Both the position numbers and the translations under genes were made by a program. A stretch of 64,000 bases of DNA from Bacteroidales bacterium UBA5762 (GTDB lineage Bacteria; Bacteroidota; Bacteroidia; Bacteroidales; TTA-H9): the NCBI GenBank assembly GCA_002418865.1, contig DIEY01000002.1, positions 35,686 to 99,685 of the forward strand, in the 5' to 3' direction. Position 1 is the first letter of the stretch, and every line of letters begins with the position of its first letter. The notes beneath the pieces are model-generated. The model was given only the letters and a program-made list of their open reading frames with translations. It did not search any database and was not told the origin of the DNA. This document shows, piece by piece, positions 9,479-18,189 of the stretch.

Positions 9479-10543
9479 TCATAAATCTTCGAGAAATTTC
9501 ATCGTATCAACACCATCGGCATAATCCCCTAAGGTTGGCTGTTGTGTTTTCCCAAAACATACTTTATCCATGATTCCATCAATATGGCTAACAATACATT
9601 GAGTCTTATCCTTATTTATTTGGATAAATCCTTGAATTTCCTCAAAGTTCTTATATGGTTGATAATGAAGTACTGCAAGAGGACTTTGTATGGAAGGATT
9701 TTGTGTGATAAGCATAAAACCCGTATCATAAAAAGAAATGCCATTGACAATCATGACCGCCTTATTATATTCATAATTATTGAAAAATCTCGAATGATAC
9801 ACATAAGTCGAATATTTCTGTAATGCCCCGACTAAAGAGGTAAAATCGTAATCTTCGGGTATAAGCAAAAAAGATACATTACGGCATCCACGTCCATAAT
9901 ATATCATGATGTCATCTGCTAAGCCCAAAAGTTCCTCTTGAGTTTCCTTTCCATCGAGAATAGCAATGCCATTCCTATTCCTGCGAATAATGTGAGGATA
10001 TTTACCAAAATAATATTCAAAATAGCGAGAGGAATTGTCAGAACCAGTGGCAATTACTGCATCAAAGCCCGAAATCGTATTTTCTGAAATGGTAATAACA
10101 TCTTTGAAGCCCACTTGCATGGTTTGTAAAAATTCTGAAAACCAGGGCAGCAAGAGCCGATCATCCGAAGATAATTTTAGCAAAAGTCGATGACCGGATA
10201 CAAGCACACTTAAAAAATCATGAAAACCTACTGCCGGTATATTTCCAGCGCAAACAACCGCCACAGTTTTCTTGTTATATCTTTCTTCGGGTATATTATA
10301 ACGATTAACCCAGTTCTCTAATTTAGTCTGGTCAAGCATATAACTTATGGCATTAAGGGCATATTTTACGTGAAAGGGATCGAACCATGGATTACTGTAT
10401 TGATACTCGTCGATGATGTTTTGAAGCTTTTCCGCTAAAGCTCTTTCTTCTGGCGTAGGTATATCATAATCAGTCTTTTGGGTTAACCACCTCAGCAAGT
10501 TCCCTAAACGTTTGAAGGCCATTAAGCGCTCAGTCTTTGTCAT
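9479..10543 (-). CDS. Acyl-CoA reductase, LuxC-like
   Basis: 354 residues related to LuxC / long-chain acyl-CoA reductases (aldehyde dehydrogenase superfamily). Visible features are VAVVCAGNIPAVGFHDFLSVLVSGHRLLLKLSS-type cofactor/acyl-binding stretch (residues ~93-126, shown by TVAVVCAGNIPAVGF), VIATGSDNSSRYFEYYFGKYP (~164) and a cysteine in YYGRGCRNVSFLLIPEDY (~217), which aligns with the catalytic Cys region. The expected reaction is NADPH-dependent reduction of an acyl-CoA or acyl thioester to an aldehyde. No luxD/luxE, luciferase or lipid-synthesis partner is adjacent, so the substrate is unknown. Confidence 0.8.
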   Translation of the reverse strand: MTKTERLMAFKRLGNLLRWLTQKTDYDIPTPEERALAEKLQNIIDEYQYSNPWFDPFHVKYALNAISYMLDQTKLENWVNRYNIPEERYNKKTVAVVCAGNIPAVGFHDFLSVLVSGHRLLLKLSSDDRLLLPWFSEFLQTMQVGFKDVITISENTISGFDAVIATGSDNSSRYFEYYFGKYPHIIRRNRNGIAILDGKETQEELLGLADDIMIYYGRGCRNVSFLLIPEDYDFTSLVGALQKYSTYVYHSRFFNNYEYNKAVMIVNGISFYDTGFMLITQNPSIQSPLAVLHYQPYKNFEEIQGFIQINKDKTQCIVSHIDGIMDKVCFGKTQQPTLGDYADGVDTMKFLEDL

Positions 10544-10562
10544 TTTGAATTCCTTACTTTTG

Positions 10563-10570
10563 CAAAACTA
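10563..10570 (-). promoter_or_regulatory. -7 promoter box of acyl-CoA reductase
   Basis: TAGTTTTG on the minus strand fits TAnnTTTG and is 19 nt upstream of the start codon; the -33 element is not clear. Confidence 0.45.
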
Positions 10571-10620
10571 CACGATTATGCAATAATGAATGGAATTGTT
10601 CAAAATCATTGAAAACCTTT

Positions 10621-11577
10621 ATGAAGAAAACAGCCTATTGTGCCTTTTTGGGGCTAATAATTACCATATCCATTCATGCCCCTGTTTTAGCCCATAAAAC
10701 AGATTTGAAAACCGATTCTTTGCTCAAGCAATGGAACATCATGTTAAACAGCCTAAGCGACAGCCTTCAAATGGCTGCATCACAGAAAGTAAAAGCCATC
10801 TTCCATGAGTACTTTAACACGACTCAAGACCTTCATATCGATATTCCCAAGGAGATCAAACTTTCGCTTTTAGCACCATCAGATTCAACTTTTATAATTC
10901 TAACTTGGAATATAGCTCTTTCATCGCAAGGCTATTATTATGATGGGCTTATAGTTGCCAAAAACAAAACAGATTCCAACCTTAGTATATTCCCATTGAC
11001 AGATAAATCAGAAGAAATGAGAAATCCAGAAATGAGCATTACAAACCCAGACAATTGGTATGGAGCTCTTTATTATCAACTGGCTGAATTCAAAACAGGT
11101 AAGGATAAATTTTATGTCTTATTAGGATGGGATGGAGGCAATGGAATTATACAAAGGAAACTCATAGAAATACTACATTTCAATAAGGATTATTCACCGC
11201 AATTCGGATCTAAAATCCTCAATCAATCACCCAAGACTCGTATAATTTTCGAATATGCTTCGGGAAGCTATTTCGCCTTAAGATATGAAAAACAATATTA
11301 TCGAAAAAGAGTATGGTATAAACGTAAACCTGTAACAGAGAGAGCTTCAATGATAGTCATGAATCGGCTGATATATGAGCCCATGGTAGGAGCCAATGTT
11401 GCCGTAGGAAATATTTTGGATGCTTATCTCTATGCAGATGGAAAACTTGTATTAATTAAGGATATAGATGCCAGAAATCCATCAGAGAAAAATCGGTCTT
11501 CTGGCAAAAATCCACCGCAACAAGGGTTACTTCCCTCTGATGAAGAGAGTAATAAAAAACCGTCAGAGAATTTCTGA
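10621..11577 (+). CDS. Secreted protein of unknown function
   Basis: 318 residues from the ATG; a TTG four codons earlier is also in frame but the MKKTAYC start gives a normal signal peptide (KK, hydrophobic core GLIITISIHAPVL, cleavage near LAHK). The mature part has no domain I recognise. It is mixed alpha/beta with conserved-looking YYDGLIVAKN, NWYGALYYQLAEF, FYVLLGWDGGNG and a basic patch YRKRVWYKRKP (residues ~236-246). It probably works in the periplasm. Its final codons and stop lie inside the hairpin that terminates the convergent gene. Confidence 0.72.
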   Translation: MKKTAYCAFLGLIITISIHAPVLAHKTDLKTDSLLKQWNIMLNSLSDSLQMAASQKVKAIFHEYFNTTQDLHIDIPKEIKLSLLAPSDSTFIILTWNIALSSQGYYYDGLIVAKNKTDSNLSIFPLTDKSEEMRNPEMSITNPDNWYGALYYQLAEFKTGKDKFYVLLGWDGGNGIIQRKLIEILHFNKDYSPQFGSKILNQSPKTRIIFEYASGSYFALRYEKQYYRKRVWYKRKPVTERASMIVMNRLIYEPMVGANVAVGNILDAYLYADGKLVLIKDIDARNPSEKNRSSGKNPPQQGLLPSDEESNKKPSENF

Positions 11578-11580
11578 CGG
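11554..11580 (-). terminator. Terminator of the sigma-factor operon
   Basis: On the minus strand CCGTCAGA, loop AATTC, TCTGACGG, then TTTTTT. It ends the ECF sigma / anti-sigma / Spy-like operon and overlaps the 3' end of the convergent gene, including its TGA. Confidence 0.85.
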
Positions 11581-11618
11581 TATAGTAGTAATAAAATCAA
11601 AACCAGGAGAGGGTAAAT

Positions 11619-12122
11619 CTAATGCATACCCTCATCTTTCGGCCCATGTTTAGAACGACGCATATCGTCGAGCAATTCTTTCTTAAACATGATTTCGGCC
11701 ATGTAAAGTTTAAAAACCTTATTGTCAGGTAAAATTTTCCGAAAACGGGCATTATAGTCTTTCTCGAGATTGAGCAGCTGTGTTTGTTTGGCAAAATAAT
11801 CATCCATTCTTTGTGCAGATTCTTTATCAGAAAGTGCCATTAGCTTATCCAATTCCTGTTTTGAAAGTTTAGGATAGATTTCATTAAGTAATTTATCACG
11901 TTTTTCGGAATATTCATTATAAATAGGCCAGAACTCCTGACTCTCAGAAGGTTTTAAATTCAACTTGGCTGTAAGGTATGCAATTTTTTGTGCTTTAATT
12001 TGTTCCCATTTGTCGGATTTATCTTGAGGGGGCTGAGCAAAACCGATGAAAGGAATCAAAAAAAGAATCAAACCCATCAAACTCGCATATTTTGCAATTT
12101 TAATTTTTGCTTTCGTCTTCAT
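11619..12122 (-). CDS. Periplasmic Spy/CpxP-like helical protein
   Basis: 167 residues: signal peptide (KIAKYASLMGLILFLIPFIGFAQ), then an almost wholly helical, charged mature region with LNLKPSESQEFWPIYNEYSEKRDKL (residues ~55-79; key residues L, W, Y, KR). The L-x-P-x-E-A-x-x-FWPIYxEY pattern is frequent in small exported proteins encoded with ECF sigma factors in Bacteroidota and resembles LTxxQ proteins (Spy, CpxP, ZraP), which act as chaperones or stress sensors. It is the last gene of the operon, 4 nt after the anti-sigma-like gene. Chaperone or sensor role is inference. Confidence 0.75.
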   Translation of the reverse strand: MKTKAKIKIAKYASLMGLILFLIPFIGFAQPPQDKSDKWEQIKAQKIAYLTAKLNLKPSESQEFWPIYNEYSEKRDKLLNEIYPKLSKQELDKLMALSDKESAQRMDDYFAKQTQLLNLEKDYNARFRKILPDNKVFKLYMAEIMFKKELLDDMRRSKHGPKDEGMH

Positions 12123-12126
12123 ATTC

Positions 12127-12648
12127 CTAATATTGAGTTATATCATAAACCGACATGTGATAGTACAAATAATCTATAACCTCCTCTTCCTTTAATGCCC
12201 CATCGGGAATCAAGCCTCTTGAATCGATGACGCTATCCAAATAATTCTCGCCATCTTGATTAAATGAATTCAAAATATGGCTGTAGGGTAGATTATATAG
12301 AATGTGTGAGAAATAATATTCGCTATTTAAACTGTTGTTCGAATCTAAATTTGCAACTTTTTGTTCATTAGGTCCATAAAATGAGCCAGAAAAAGGAGCA
12401 AAAAGGAAAAGCAGTCCAATTAAAGCTGCAGCCATTGCTGAGATAGATGGGATTAACCATCTTTTGCGAGCAAAATGAACATTCTTCTGAATAGCATTAT
12501 TAGTATTCTCGGCTTGTATCCTTTGCATAACAACATTAGGAAGGCTGTTGAAATAATCTTCAGGCACAGGGAAGGAATTCCTTTTCCCGAATAAAGATTC
12601 CAGACGTTTTTCAGAAAATTCTATGTCTATTTTCTTTTTGTCTTTCAT
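12127..12648 (-). CDS. Putative membrane anti-sigma factor
   Basis: 173 residues. The cytoplasmic N-terminus carries FPVPEDYFNSLPNVVMQRIQ (residues ~26-45), a motif common in Bacteroidota proteins encoded directly after ECF sigma genes; one transmembrane helix follows a basic stop (KRWLIPSISAMAAALIGLLFLFAPF, residues ~62-86), leaving a periplasmic C-terminal half rich in Tyr and acidic residues. The topology and the position 50 nt after the sigma gene fit an anti-sigma factor. There is no zinc-binding HxxxCxxC motif (ZAS), so binding to the sigma factor is inferred from context. Confidence 0.65.
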   Translation of the reverse strand: MKDKKKIDIEFSEKRLESLFGKRNSFPVPEDYFNSLPNVVMQRIQAENTNNAIQKNVHFARKRWLIPSISAMAAALIGLLFLFAPFSGSFYGPNEQKVANLDSNNSLNSEYYFSHILYNLPYSHILNSFNQDGENYLDSVIDSRGLIPDGALKEEEVIDYLYYHMSVYDITQY

Positions 12649-12698
12649 TCCTTATACCCTCTTTGTCGATTCTTTTGACAATATTACGAATAAAAGGT

Positions 12699-13247
12699 TT
12701 AATAAATATCCAGATGTTGTTCTAATTTTTTAATAGCCAAATGATAACTCGCTTTTAAGGCTCCAATTGAGGTGCCCAAAATATCCGACATTTGTTCGTA
12801 AGTAAGGTCTTCGTAATATTTCATATTGAAAACCAGGCGTTGTTTAGGTGGCAATTTTAAAATGGCTTTCTGTAACTTGGCTTCGAGCTGATCACCATTA
12901 AAATGTAAAGGATTGTCGATCAACTGTTCGAGATGTTTCTGCACATCCGCTTCGGACGAAAAAATTTTAATTTTCTTGTTTTTCAGATACCTCAAAGATT
13001 CATTCACCGCAATGCGATAAATCCATGTATATAAAGATGATTCCTGTCTGAAGCTATTCAAATTTTGCCAAACCTTTATAAAAATATCCTGCACAATATC
13101 ATTAGTATCTTCATGACTGATAACCATCCGCCTGACAATAGAATATATACGTTCTTGATAGGCTTTTACCAGCAGCTCAAATCCATAATTTTTAGTTTTT
13201 TCTTGAGCTAAGAGATTCAAAAGACGTTTATCATCTTCTTGAGGCAA
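12699..13247 (-). CDS. ECF-type RNA polymerase sigma factor
   Basis: 182 residues. Region 2 is visible as FELLVKAYQERIYSIVRRMV...DTNDIVQDIFIKVWQNL (residues ~23-64) with the -10-binding FRQESSLYTWIYRIAVNESL (~66-85), and region 4 as LPPKQRLVFNMKYYEDLTYEQMSDILG (~132-158) plus the recognition helix TSIGALKASYHLAIKKL. It heads a three-gene operon with an anti-sigma-like and a Spy-like gene. The only in-frame initiator near the N-terminus is TTG (or a second TTG nine codons on), and the sequence TAGTTTTG spans the first TTG, so the exact start is uncertain. Confidence 0.9.
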   Translation of the reverse strand: MPQEDDKRLLNLLAQEKTKNYGFELLVKAYQERIYSIVRRMVISHEDTNDIVQDIFIKVWQNLNSFRQESSLYTWIYRIAVNESLRYLKNKKIKIFSSEADVQKHLEQLIDNPLHFNGDQLEAKLQKAILKLPPKQRLVFNMKYYEDLTYEQMSDILGTSIGALKASYHLAIKKLEQHLDIY

Positions 13248-13380
13248 AACTACTTGGTTTTAAAGTCAAATGTAATCGTTTATTCCTTACAAGCATCCAA
13301 TTAGTTAAACGGCTAAATAGTTTCAATAGTATGCAACAAAACATATTCCTTATTTTTGCCTGCATTAATTTATTTTTCTG

Positions 13381-16329
13381 ATGAAAACTAACCTGTTCAT
13401 ACCACTTCATATTGCGATTGTTTTATTGTTACTCTTTACCACATTTAAGGCAAGGAGTAATCAAGCCGCCATGATAGTCGTTCAGCAACAGGATTCCATT
13501 TATTGGATTGATTCGGTATATAATAGTCTATCCACCGAACAAAGGATAGCTCAGCTATTTAATATAAGAGTTTACAGTAATAAAAATGAAGATTATTATA
13601 GAAACATTGACTCAATTATATCGAAACATCAACCAGGAGGTATAACATTTTTTCAGGGAGGCCCATACAGACAGGTAATTTTAACCAATCGCTGGCAAAA
13701 GCTTTCAACAACTCCTTTGTTAGTAGCTATGGATGCAGAAAATGGACCAGCCATGCGTCTGGATAGCATAATAGCCTTCCCAAATTTAATGACTTTAGGA
13801 GCTATTAGAGATGATTCCCTCATTTATCAAATTGCATTGGCAATTGGTCAACAATGCAAAAGACTGGGTATTCATATCAATTTTGCCCCCGTTGCCGATA
13901 TAAACAATAATCCTCTCAATCCTGTCATTAATTATCGTTCATCAGGCGAAAACCCCTCACAAGTGGCCCATATCGTTTCTCTTTTTATCAATGGGATGCA
14001 TCAAGCCGGTATAATGACAACTTTAAAGCATTTTCCAGGACATGGAGATACAGAAATTGATTCTCATTATGGTTTGCCAGTTATAAAAAAATCGTTTCGA
14101 GAACTCGAAGCAACTGAATTGGTTCCTTTTACGAATAATCTATCACTAAGTGATGCCGTTATGATAGGTCATATTTCAATGCCATCGCTCGATACAGTGA
14201 ATTCATTGCCCGCAAGCCTCTCCCCTATTATCACAGATCACATCTTGAGAGATATATTGGGATTTAAAGGTCTTATTATTACTGATGCACTCGACATGAA
14301 GGGGGTTGGTAGCTATCGGACAGCTGGCGAAAAAGAATTACTTGCATTCTTGGCTGGTAATGATATTCTTCTGCTTCCAGAAGATTTAAATGCCGCAATT
14401 CAAAAAATTAAAAATGTTGTTGATTCAGCCTTAGTACCTTACCAATTTCTCGAAGAAAAATGCAAACGAATACTCGCTTACAAATACAAAGCCGGCCTAT
14501 ACAACATTCAACCCATTAAAACCGAAAACCTTCTCAATGATTTAAATCAACCTCATTATACAGTATTGATTAAGGAAGCCTATCGCAAAGCCATCACCCT
14601 CATCAATCAACCCATCTCTGTTCCCATTCATCCTAATCATTACGAAAAAATCATTTACATCCCTATTCATGACGAAAACACAGCTTTTGACGAAGAAATG
14701 AAAATTTTATTCCCTCATGACAAATTTCCTCTTCCCACTCCCTCTGATACCTTATTATGCAAAAAAATTTTAGATACAATTGAAAATTACGACTTACTGA
14801 TATTGACACTTTCTCCACCCTCAAGCTTAGCTTCTAAAAATTACGGGCTTAATAATGATTTTACTCGCTTTATTAATGCTTTACCCAAAAACAAATCGGG
14901 TGTAATGGTTATTTTTGGTAGCCCTTACATTGCCAGTGCTTTAGAGCCTCTCTTCAACAATCAGTCCATACTTATCACCTATCAAAATAATCCTTTCACC
15001 GGTAAATTGGCTGCTCATGCTTTATATGGAGCCAATGCCGTAAGCGGTCATCTTCCAGTTGGTATTAATCGTGAGATTTTATCAGGAACTGGTATAGAGA
15101 CAGAAACCTTACAGGTACTCGGTTTCTCGTCTCCTAAAGAAGTTAATGTAGATGAAGTCAGCTTAACAAAAATAGATGAAATTGCTATTGAAGGAATCGA
15201 AAACGGCGCATACAGCGGATGTCAGATCCTGTTGGCACGCCATGGTAAAGTATTTTATTATAAATCGTTTGGCTATCTCGATATTAACCATAGCATTCCA
15301 GTAAAGAATAGCGATTTGTATGATCTGGCTTCTATTACAAAAATTGCTGCCACTACTTTGGTTACTATGAAACTTTTCGATGAAAATAAAATTGATAATG
15401 ATACTAAGCTAAAAGACTTATTGCCTAAGTTGGAAAACCGCAAACTGTATAATACAAAAGTCATCGATATTATGTATCACCAAGCTGGTTTATTTCCATG
15501 GATTGCTTATTATAAAGCCACATTGGAAAATGGAAGTCCCAGCCAAAAATATTATCGCACTCAGGTTGAGTCTGGCTTTGAAGTGCCCGTCGCTAAGAAT
15601 CTATATTTGCGAAATGATTACATAGATACCATCATTTCGATAATAGATCGCACACCTATAGGACAGAAAGGACAATATAAATATAGTGATTTGGGGTTTA
15701 TCTTATTAAGGTTTGGTTATGAAAACTTAACTAAAACCCCTTTCGAGGAATACCTTTACACAAATTTTTATCATCCTATGGGTTTATCATCTATGGTATA
15801 CAATCCTTTAAGATGGTTTAAACCAGAACGAATTGCGCCTACATTGATCGATACAGAATTTCGCAAACAGTTATTGCATGGTTATGTTCATGATCCGGCG
15901 GCCGCCATGTTGGGAGGAGTCTCGGGGCATGCAGGTCTATTTTCACATGCTTTCGATCTCGCTCGTATTATGCAAATGCTCCTCTGGGAAGGTGAATATA
16001 ATCATATTAAGTTTTTCGAGAAAGAAACTGTACATTATTTCACGTCTGCCGTCGAAAATGGGAAGTATAATCGTAGAGGATTAGGTTTTGATAAACCCCC
16101 CAAAGTTTCAAATTCATTCGATGGGCCGGTTTGCTCTTTAGCCTCTCCCAACAGCTTTGGTCATTCAGGCTTTACGGGTACTTATGTTTGGGCCGACCCT
16201 GTCCACGACCTCATTTATGTTTTCTTAAGCAACCGAATCCATCCTTCCGACCAGAATGAAATAATCAATAAACTCAATATACGAACACGAATTCATCAAG
16301 CCGCCTATGAAGCTTTAATAGATTATTGA
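13381..16329 (+). CDS. Glycoside hydrolase family 3 / serine beta-lactamase-type hydrolase fusion
   Basis: 982 residues with an N-terminal signal peptide. Residues ~40-370 are a GH3 N-terminal domain of NagZ type: DAENGPAMRL, KHFPGHGDTEIDSHYGLP (catalytic His/Asp loop) and ITDALDMKG with the Asp nucleophile. Residues ~380-580 form a GH3 second domain. Residues ~595-975 are a penicillin-binding-protein/class C beta-lactamase fold: SITK (SxxK, ~651), YKYSDLGF (Y-S-D in place of YxN) and HSGFTGT (KTG-equivalent, ~926). By family the first half removes beta-N-acetylglucosamine from muropeptides or related glycans, and the second is an esterase or peptidase. Such fusions are common in Bacteroidota; action on peptidoglycan in the periplasm is likely but not proven. 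Confidence 0.9.
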   Translation: MKTNLFIPLHIAIVLLLLFTTFKARSNQAAMIVVQQQDSIYWIDSVYNSLSTEQRIAQLFNIRVYSNKNEDYYRNIDSIISKHQPGGITFFQGGPYRQVILTNRWQKLSTTPLLVAMDAENGPAMRLDSIIAFPNLMTLGAIRDDSLIYQIALAIGQQCKRLGIHINFAPVADINNNPLNPVINYRSSGENPSQVAHIVSLFINGMHQAGIMTTLKHFPGHGDTEIDSHYGLPVIKKSFRELEATELVPFTNNLSLSDAVMIGHISMPSLDTVNSLPASLSPIITDHILRDILGFKGLIITDALDMKGVGSYRTAGEKELLAFLAGNDILLLPEDLNAAIQKIKNVVDSALVPYQFLEEKCKRILAYKYKAGLYNIQPIKTENLLNDLNQPHYTVLIKEAYRKAITLINQPISVPIHPNHYEKIIYIPIHDENTAFDEEMKILFPHDKFPLPTPSDTLLCKKILDTIENYDLLILTLSPPSSLASKNYGLNNDFTRFINALPKNKSGVMVIFGSPYIASALEPLFNNQSILITYQNNPFTGKLAAHALYGANAVSGHLPVGINREILSGTGIETETLQVLGFSSPKEVNVDEVSLTKIDEIAIEGIENGAYSGCQILLARHGKVFYYKSFGYLDINHSIPVKNSDLYDLASITKIAATTLVTMKLFDENKIDNDTKLKDLLPKLENRKLYNTKVIDIMYHQAGLFPWIAYYKATLENGSPSQKYYRTQVESGFEVPVAKNLYLRNDYIDTIISIIDRTPIGQKGQYKYSDLGFILLRFGYENLTKTPFEEYLYTNFYHPMGLSSMVYNPLRWFKPERIAPTLIDTEFRKQLLHGYVHDPAAAMLGGVSGHAGLFSHAFDLARIMQMLLWEGEYNHIKFFEKETVHYFTSAVENGKYNRRGLGFDKPPKVSNSFDGPVCSLASPNSFGHSGFTGTYVWADPVHDLIYVFLSNRIHPSDQNEIINKLNIRTRIHQAAYEALIDY

Positions 16330-16409
16330 GATGATATCAAAAAACTTCAGCTTTCCAATAAATGCTATGATGTTAGACAACTTTATTAAAAAAAATTTGT
16401 TATTCCTTC

Positions 16410-17336
16410 ATGACTTCTATTGCTAAACCTAATATTGATTCGCGCAATAGCTCTCAACAAAGATTAGGGTTCACTATTGCCTTAAATCTCTTGATCGCTA
16501 GCGTAGAAGTTGTTGGTGGAATTATTTCTGGTTCGCTGGCATTAATTTCTGACGCTGTGCATAATTTGGCCGACGTTTTATCATTAATTATCAGCTATTT
16601 CGCTATCAGATTAACCAGAAAAAAATCAAATCTGCATAATACATTTGGTTATCATCGAGCAGAGATTATAGCCGCTTTCATCAATGCCACTATTTTAGCC
16701 GGACTTACCTTATTTTTAATCATTCAGGCTTTTGTTAGGTTTTTCCATCCTCTGCAAATAAAGGTGGATACCATGGGAATAGTTGCTTTTATAGGTTTAG
16801 GGGCAAATTTGGCTGGTGTGCTGTTGCTGAAAAAAACTTCTTCTCAAAGTTTAAATATTCGTTCATCTTATTTACATCTGATTGGAGATACCCTGTCTTC
16901 AGTAGCAGTCATCCTCGGTGCTTTACTTATTCAATTAACAAAACTTGCTTTTATCGATCCCCTCATTACAATTTTGATAAGCCTTTATATTATCAAAGAA
17001 ACATGGACTGTTTTACAGCGTTCTACAAGTATTCTAATGATGGCGGCTCCTCATGACATCAATATCCAACTCATTAAGAACGAAATAGAAAAAATAGAAG
17101 AGGTTTCGAATGTCCATCATGTTCATATATGGCAATTAGACGATAAAACCATACATTTTGAAGCACATATTCGTTTGGCAAAAAATGTTACCATTAAAGA
17201 AGCCGATATTATTCGACAAAAAATCGAAGATTATCTCATCAATAATTTTGCTATTCATCATGTTACTTTGCAGATCGAGCCACAAGAAACCGATAATGGT
17301 TGCCCCTCAAATTCATTATTAGGCACAACTCACTAA
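16410..17336 (+). CDS. Cation diffusion facilitator (zinc/divalent metal exporter)
   Basis: 308 residues, CDF family of CzcD/ZitB type. Six transmembrane helices are visible in the first ~205 residues. The tetrahedral transport site is given by SDAVHNLADV (helix 2, HxxxD) and HLIGDTLSSV (helix 5, HxxxD). The C-terminal cytoplasmic domain (~215-295) contains NVHHVHIWQLDDKTIHFEAHI with the His/Asp metal-binding positions. The pattern HxxxD-HxxxD favours Zn2+ or Cd2+ in exchange for protons at the inner membrane. It starts a run of closely spaced genes. Confidence 0.92.
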   Translation: MTSIAKPNIDSRNSSQQRLGFTIALNLLIASVEVVGGIISGSLALISDAVHNLADVLSLIISYFAIRLTRKKSNLHNTFGYHRAEIIAAFINATILAGLTLFLIIQAFVRFFHPLQIKVDTMGIVAFIGLGANLAGVLLLKKTSSQSLNIRSSYLHLIGDTLSSVAVILGALLIQLTKLAFIDPLITILISLYIIKETWTVLQRSTSILMMAAPHDINIQLIKNEIEKIEEVSNVHHVHIWQLDDKTIHFEAHIRLAKNVTIKEADIIRQKIEDYLINNFAIHHVTLQIEPQETDNGCPSNSLLGTTH

Positions 17337-17345
17337 AAAATTTTT

Positions 17346-18173
17346 ATGAAGGAAAACTCAAAAATAAAAACTGTTACTCTTTGGATTATATCATTCATCA
17401 TTATGATAGGGTCTTCGATATATCAAAGAATGACTGGGCCAACGCATCCTTTACCTGTAGAGTTAGAAATTGAAGACACGGTTTACCATTTCAAATTAAT
17501 CAGGAGCCATGGAGGCGAAGGGAATGCCCAAATAGTTCTTCAAATTCCGGATACTTCCATCAAAGGAATAATGGCTTATAAGCCTCTAAATTCCATAACG
17601 AATTGGATAAGAGATAGTCTGACAAGGTCAGGGAATAGTTTGATAGCCCACCTACCCCATCAGCCACCAGCAGGAACACTTCAATATGAGATTAATTTAA
17701 TAAAAAACAATCGTATTTATCCTTTATCTACAAAACCAGTCAAAATCAGATTTAAGGGGGATGTTCCTGCTTATATACTTATACCGCATATTCTCTTGAT
17801 GTTTGTGGCTATGCTTTTCTCATTACGAGCCGGTTTTGAAGCTTTGGTAAAAGGGAATAATACGTATCGCCTGGCCTTGTTTTCAACCATATTTCTCACA
17901 GTAGGGGGATTAGTATTTGGCCCTTTAGTACAAAAATTCGCCTTTGGACAGTATTGGACGGGTTGGCCTATTGGCCAGGATCTGACCGATAATAAGACCA
18001 TAGCAGCTATAATCATCTGGTTTATAGCTACTTTGCAATTAAAAAAGAATCCTTCAAACAGACTTTGGCCAATATTAGCTGCAATCTTTACCCTTTTCAT
18101 TTTTCTTATTCCGCATAGCGTTTGGGGCTCTCAATTCGATTATCAAACCGGACAAATTAATACGGGAAAATAA
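17346..18173 (+). CDS. Membrane protein of unknown function
   Basis: 275 residues. One N-terminal transmembrane helix or signal anchor (VTLWIISFIIMIGSSIY) is followed by a ~110-residue periplasmic beta-rich domain (GPTHPLPVELEIEDTVYHF..., PAGTLQYEINL, ending PVKIRFKGDVPAYI) and then four hydrophobic helices (~143-260). The central region contains GQYWTGWPIGQDLTDNK, which looks conserved. It begins 9 nt after the CDF gene and ends 16 nt before the rhomboid gene, so the three are probably co-transcribed. I do not recognise a named family. Confidence 0.75.
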   Translation: MKENSKIKTVTLWIISFIIMIGSSIYQRMTGPTHPLPVELEIEDTVYHFKLIRSHGGEGNAQIVLQIPDTSIKGIMAYKPLNSITNWIRDSLTRSGNSLIAHLPHQPPAGTLQYEINLIKNNRIYPLSTKPVKIRFKGDVPAYILIPHILLMFVAMLFSLRAGFEALVKGNNTYRLALFSTIFLTVGGLVFGPLVQKFAFGQYWTGWPIGQDLTDNKTIAAIIIWFIATLQLKKNPSNRLWPILAAIFTLFIFLIPHSVWGSQFDYQTGQINTGK

Positions 18174-18189
18174 ACTAAAGAAATTTTCT

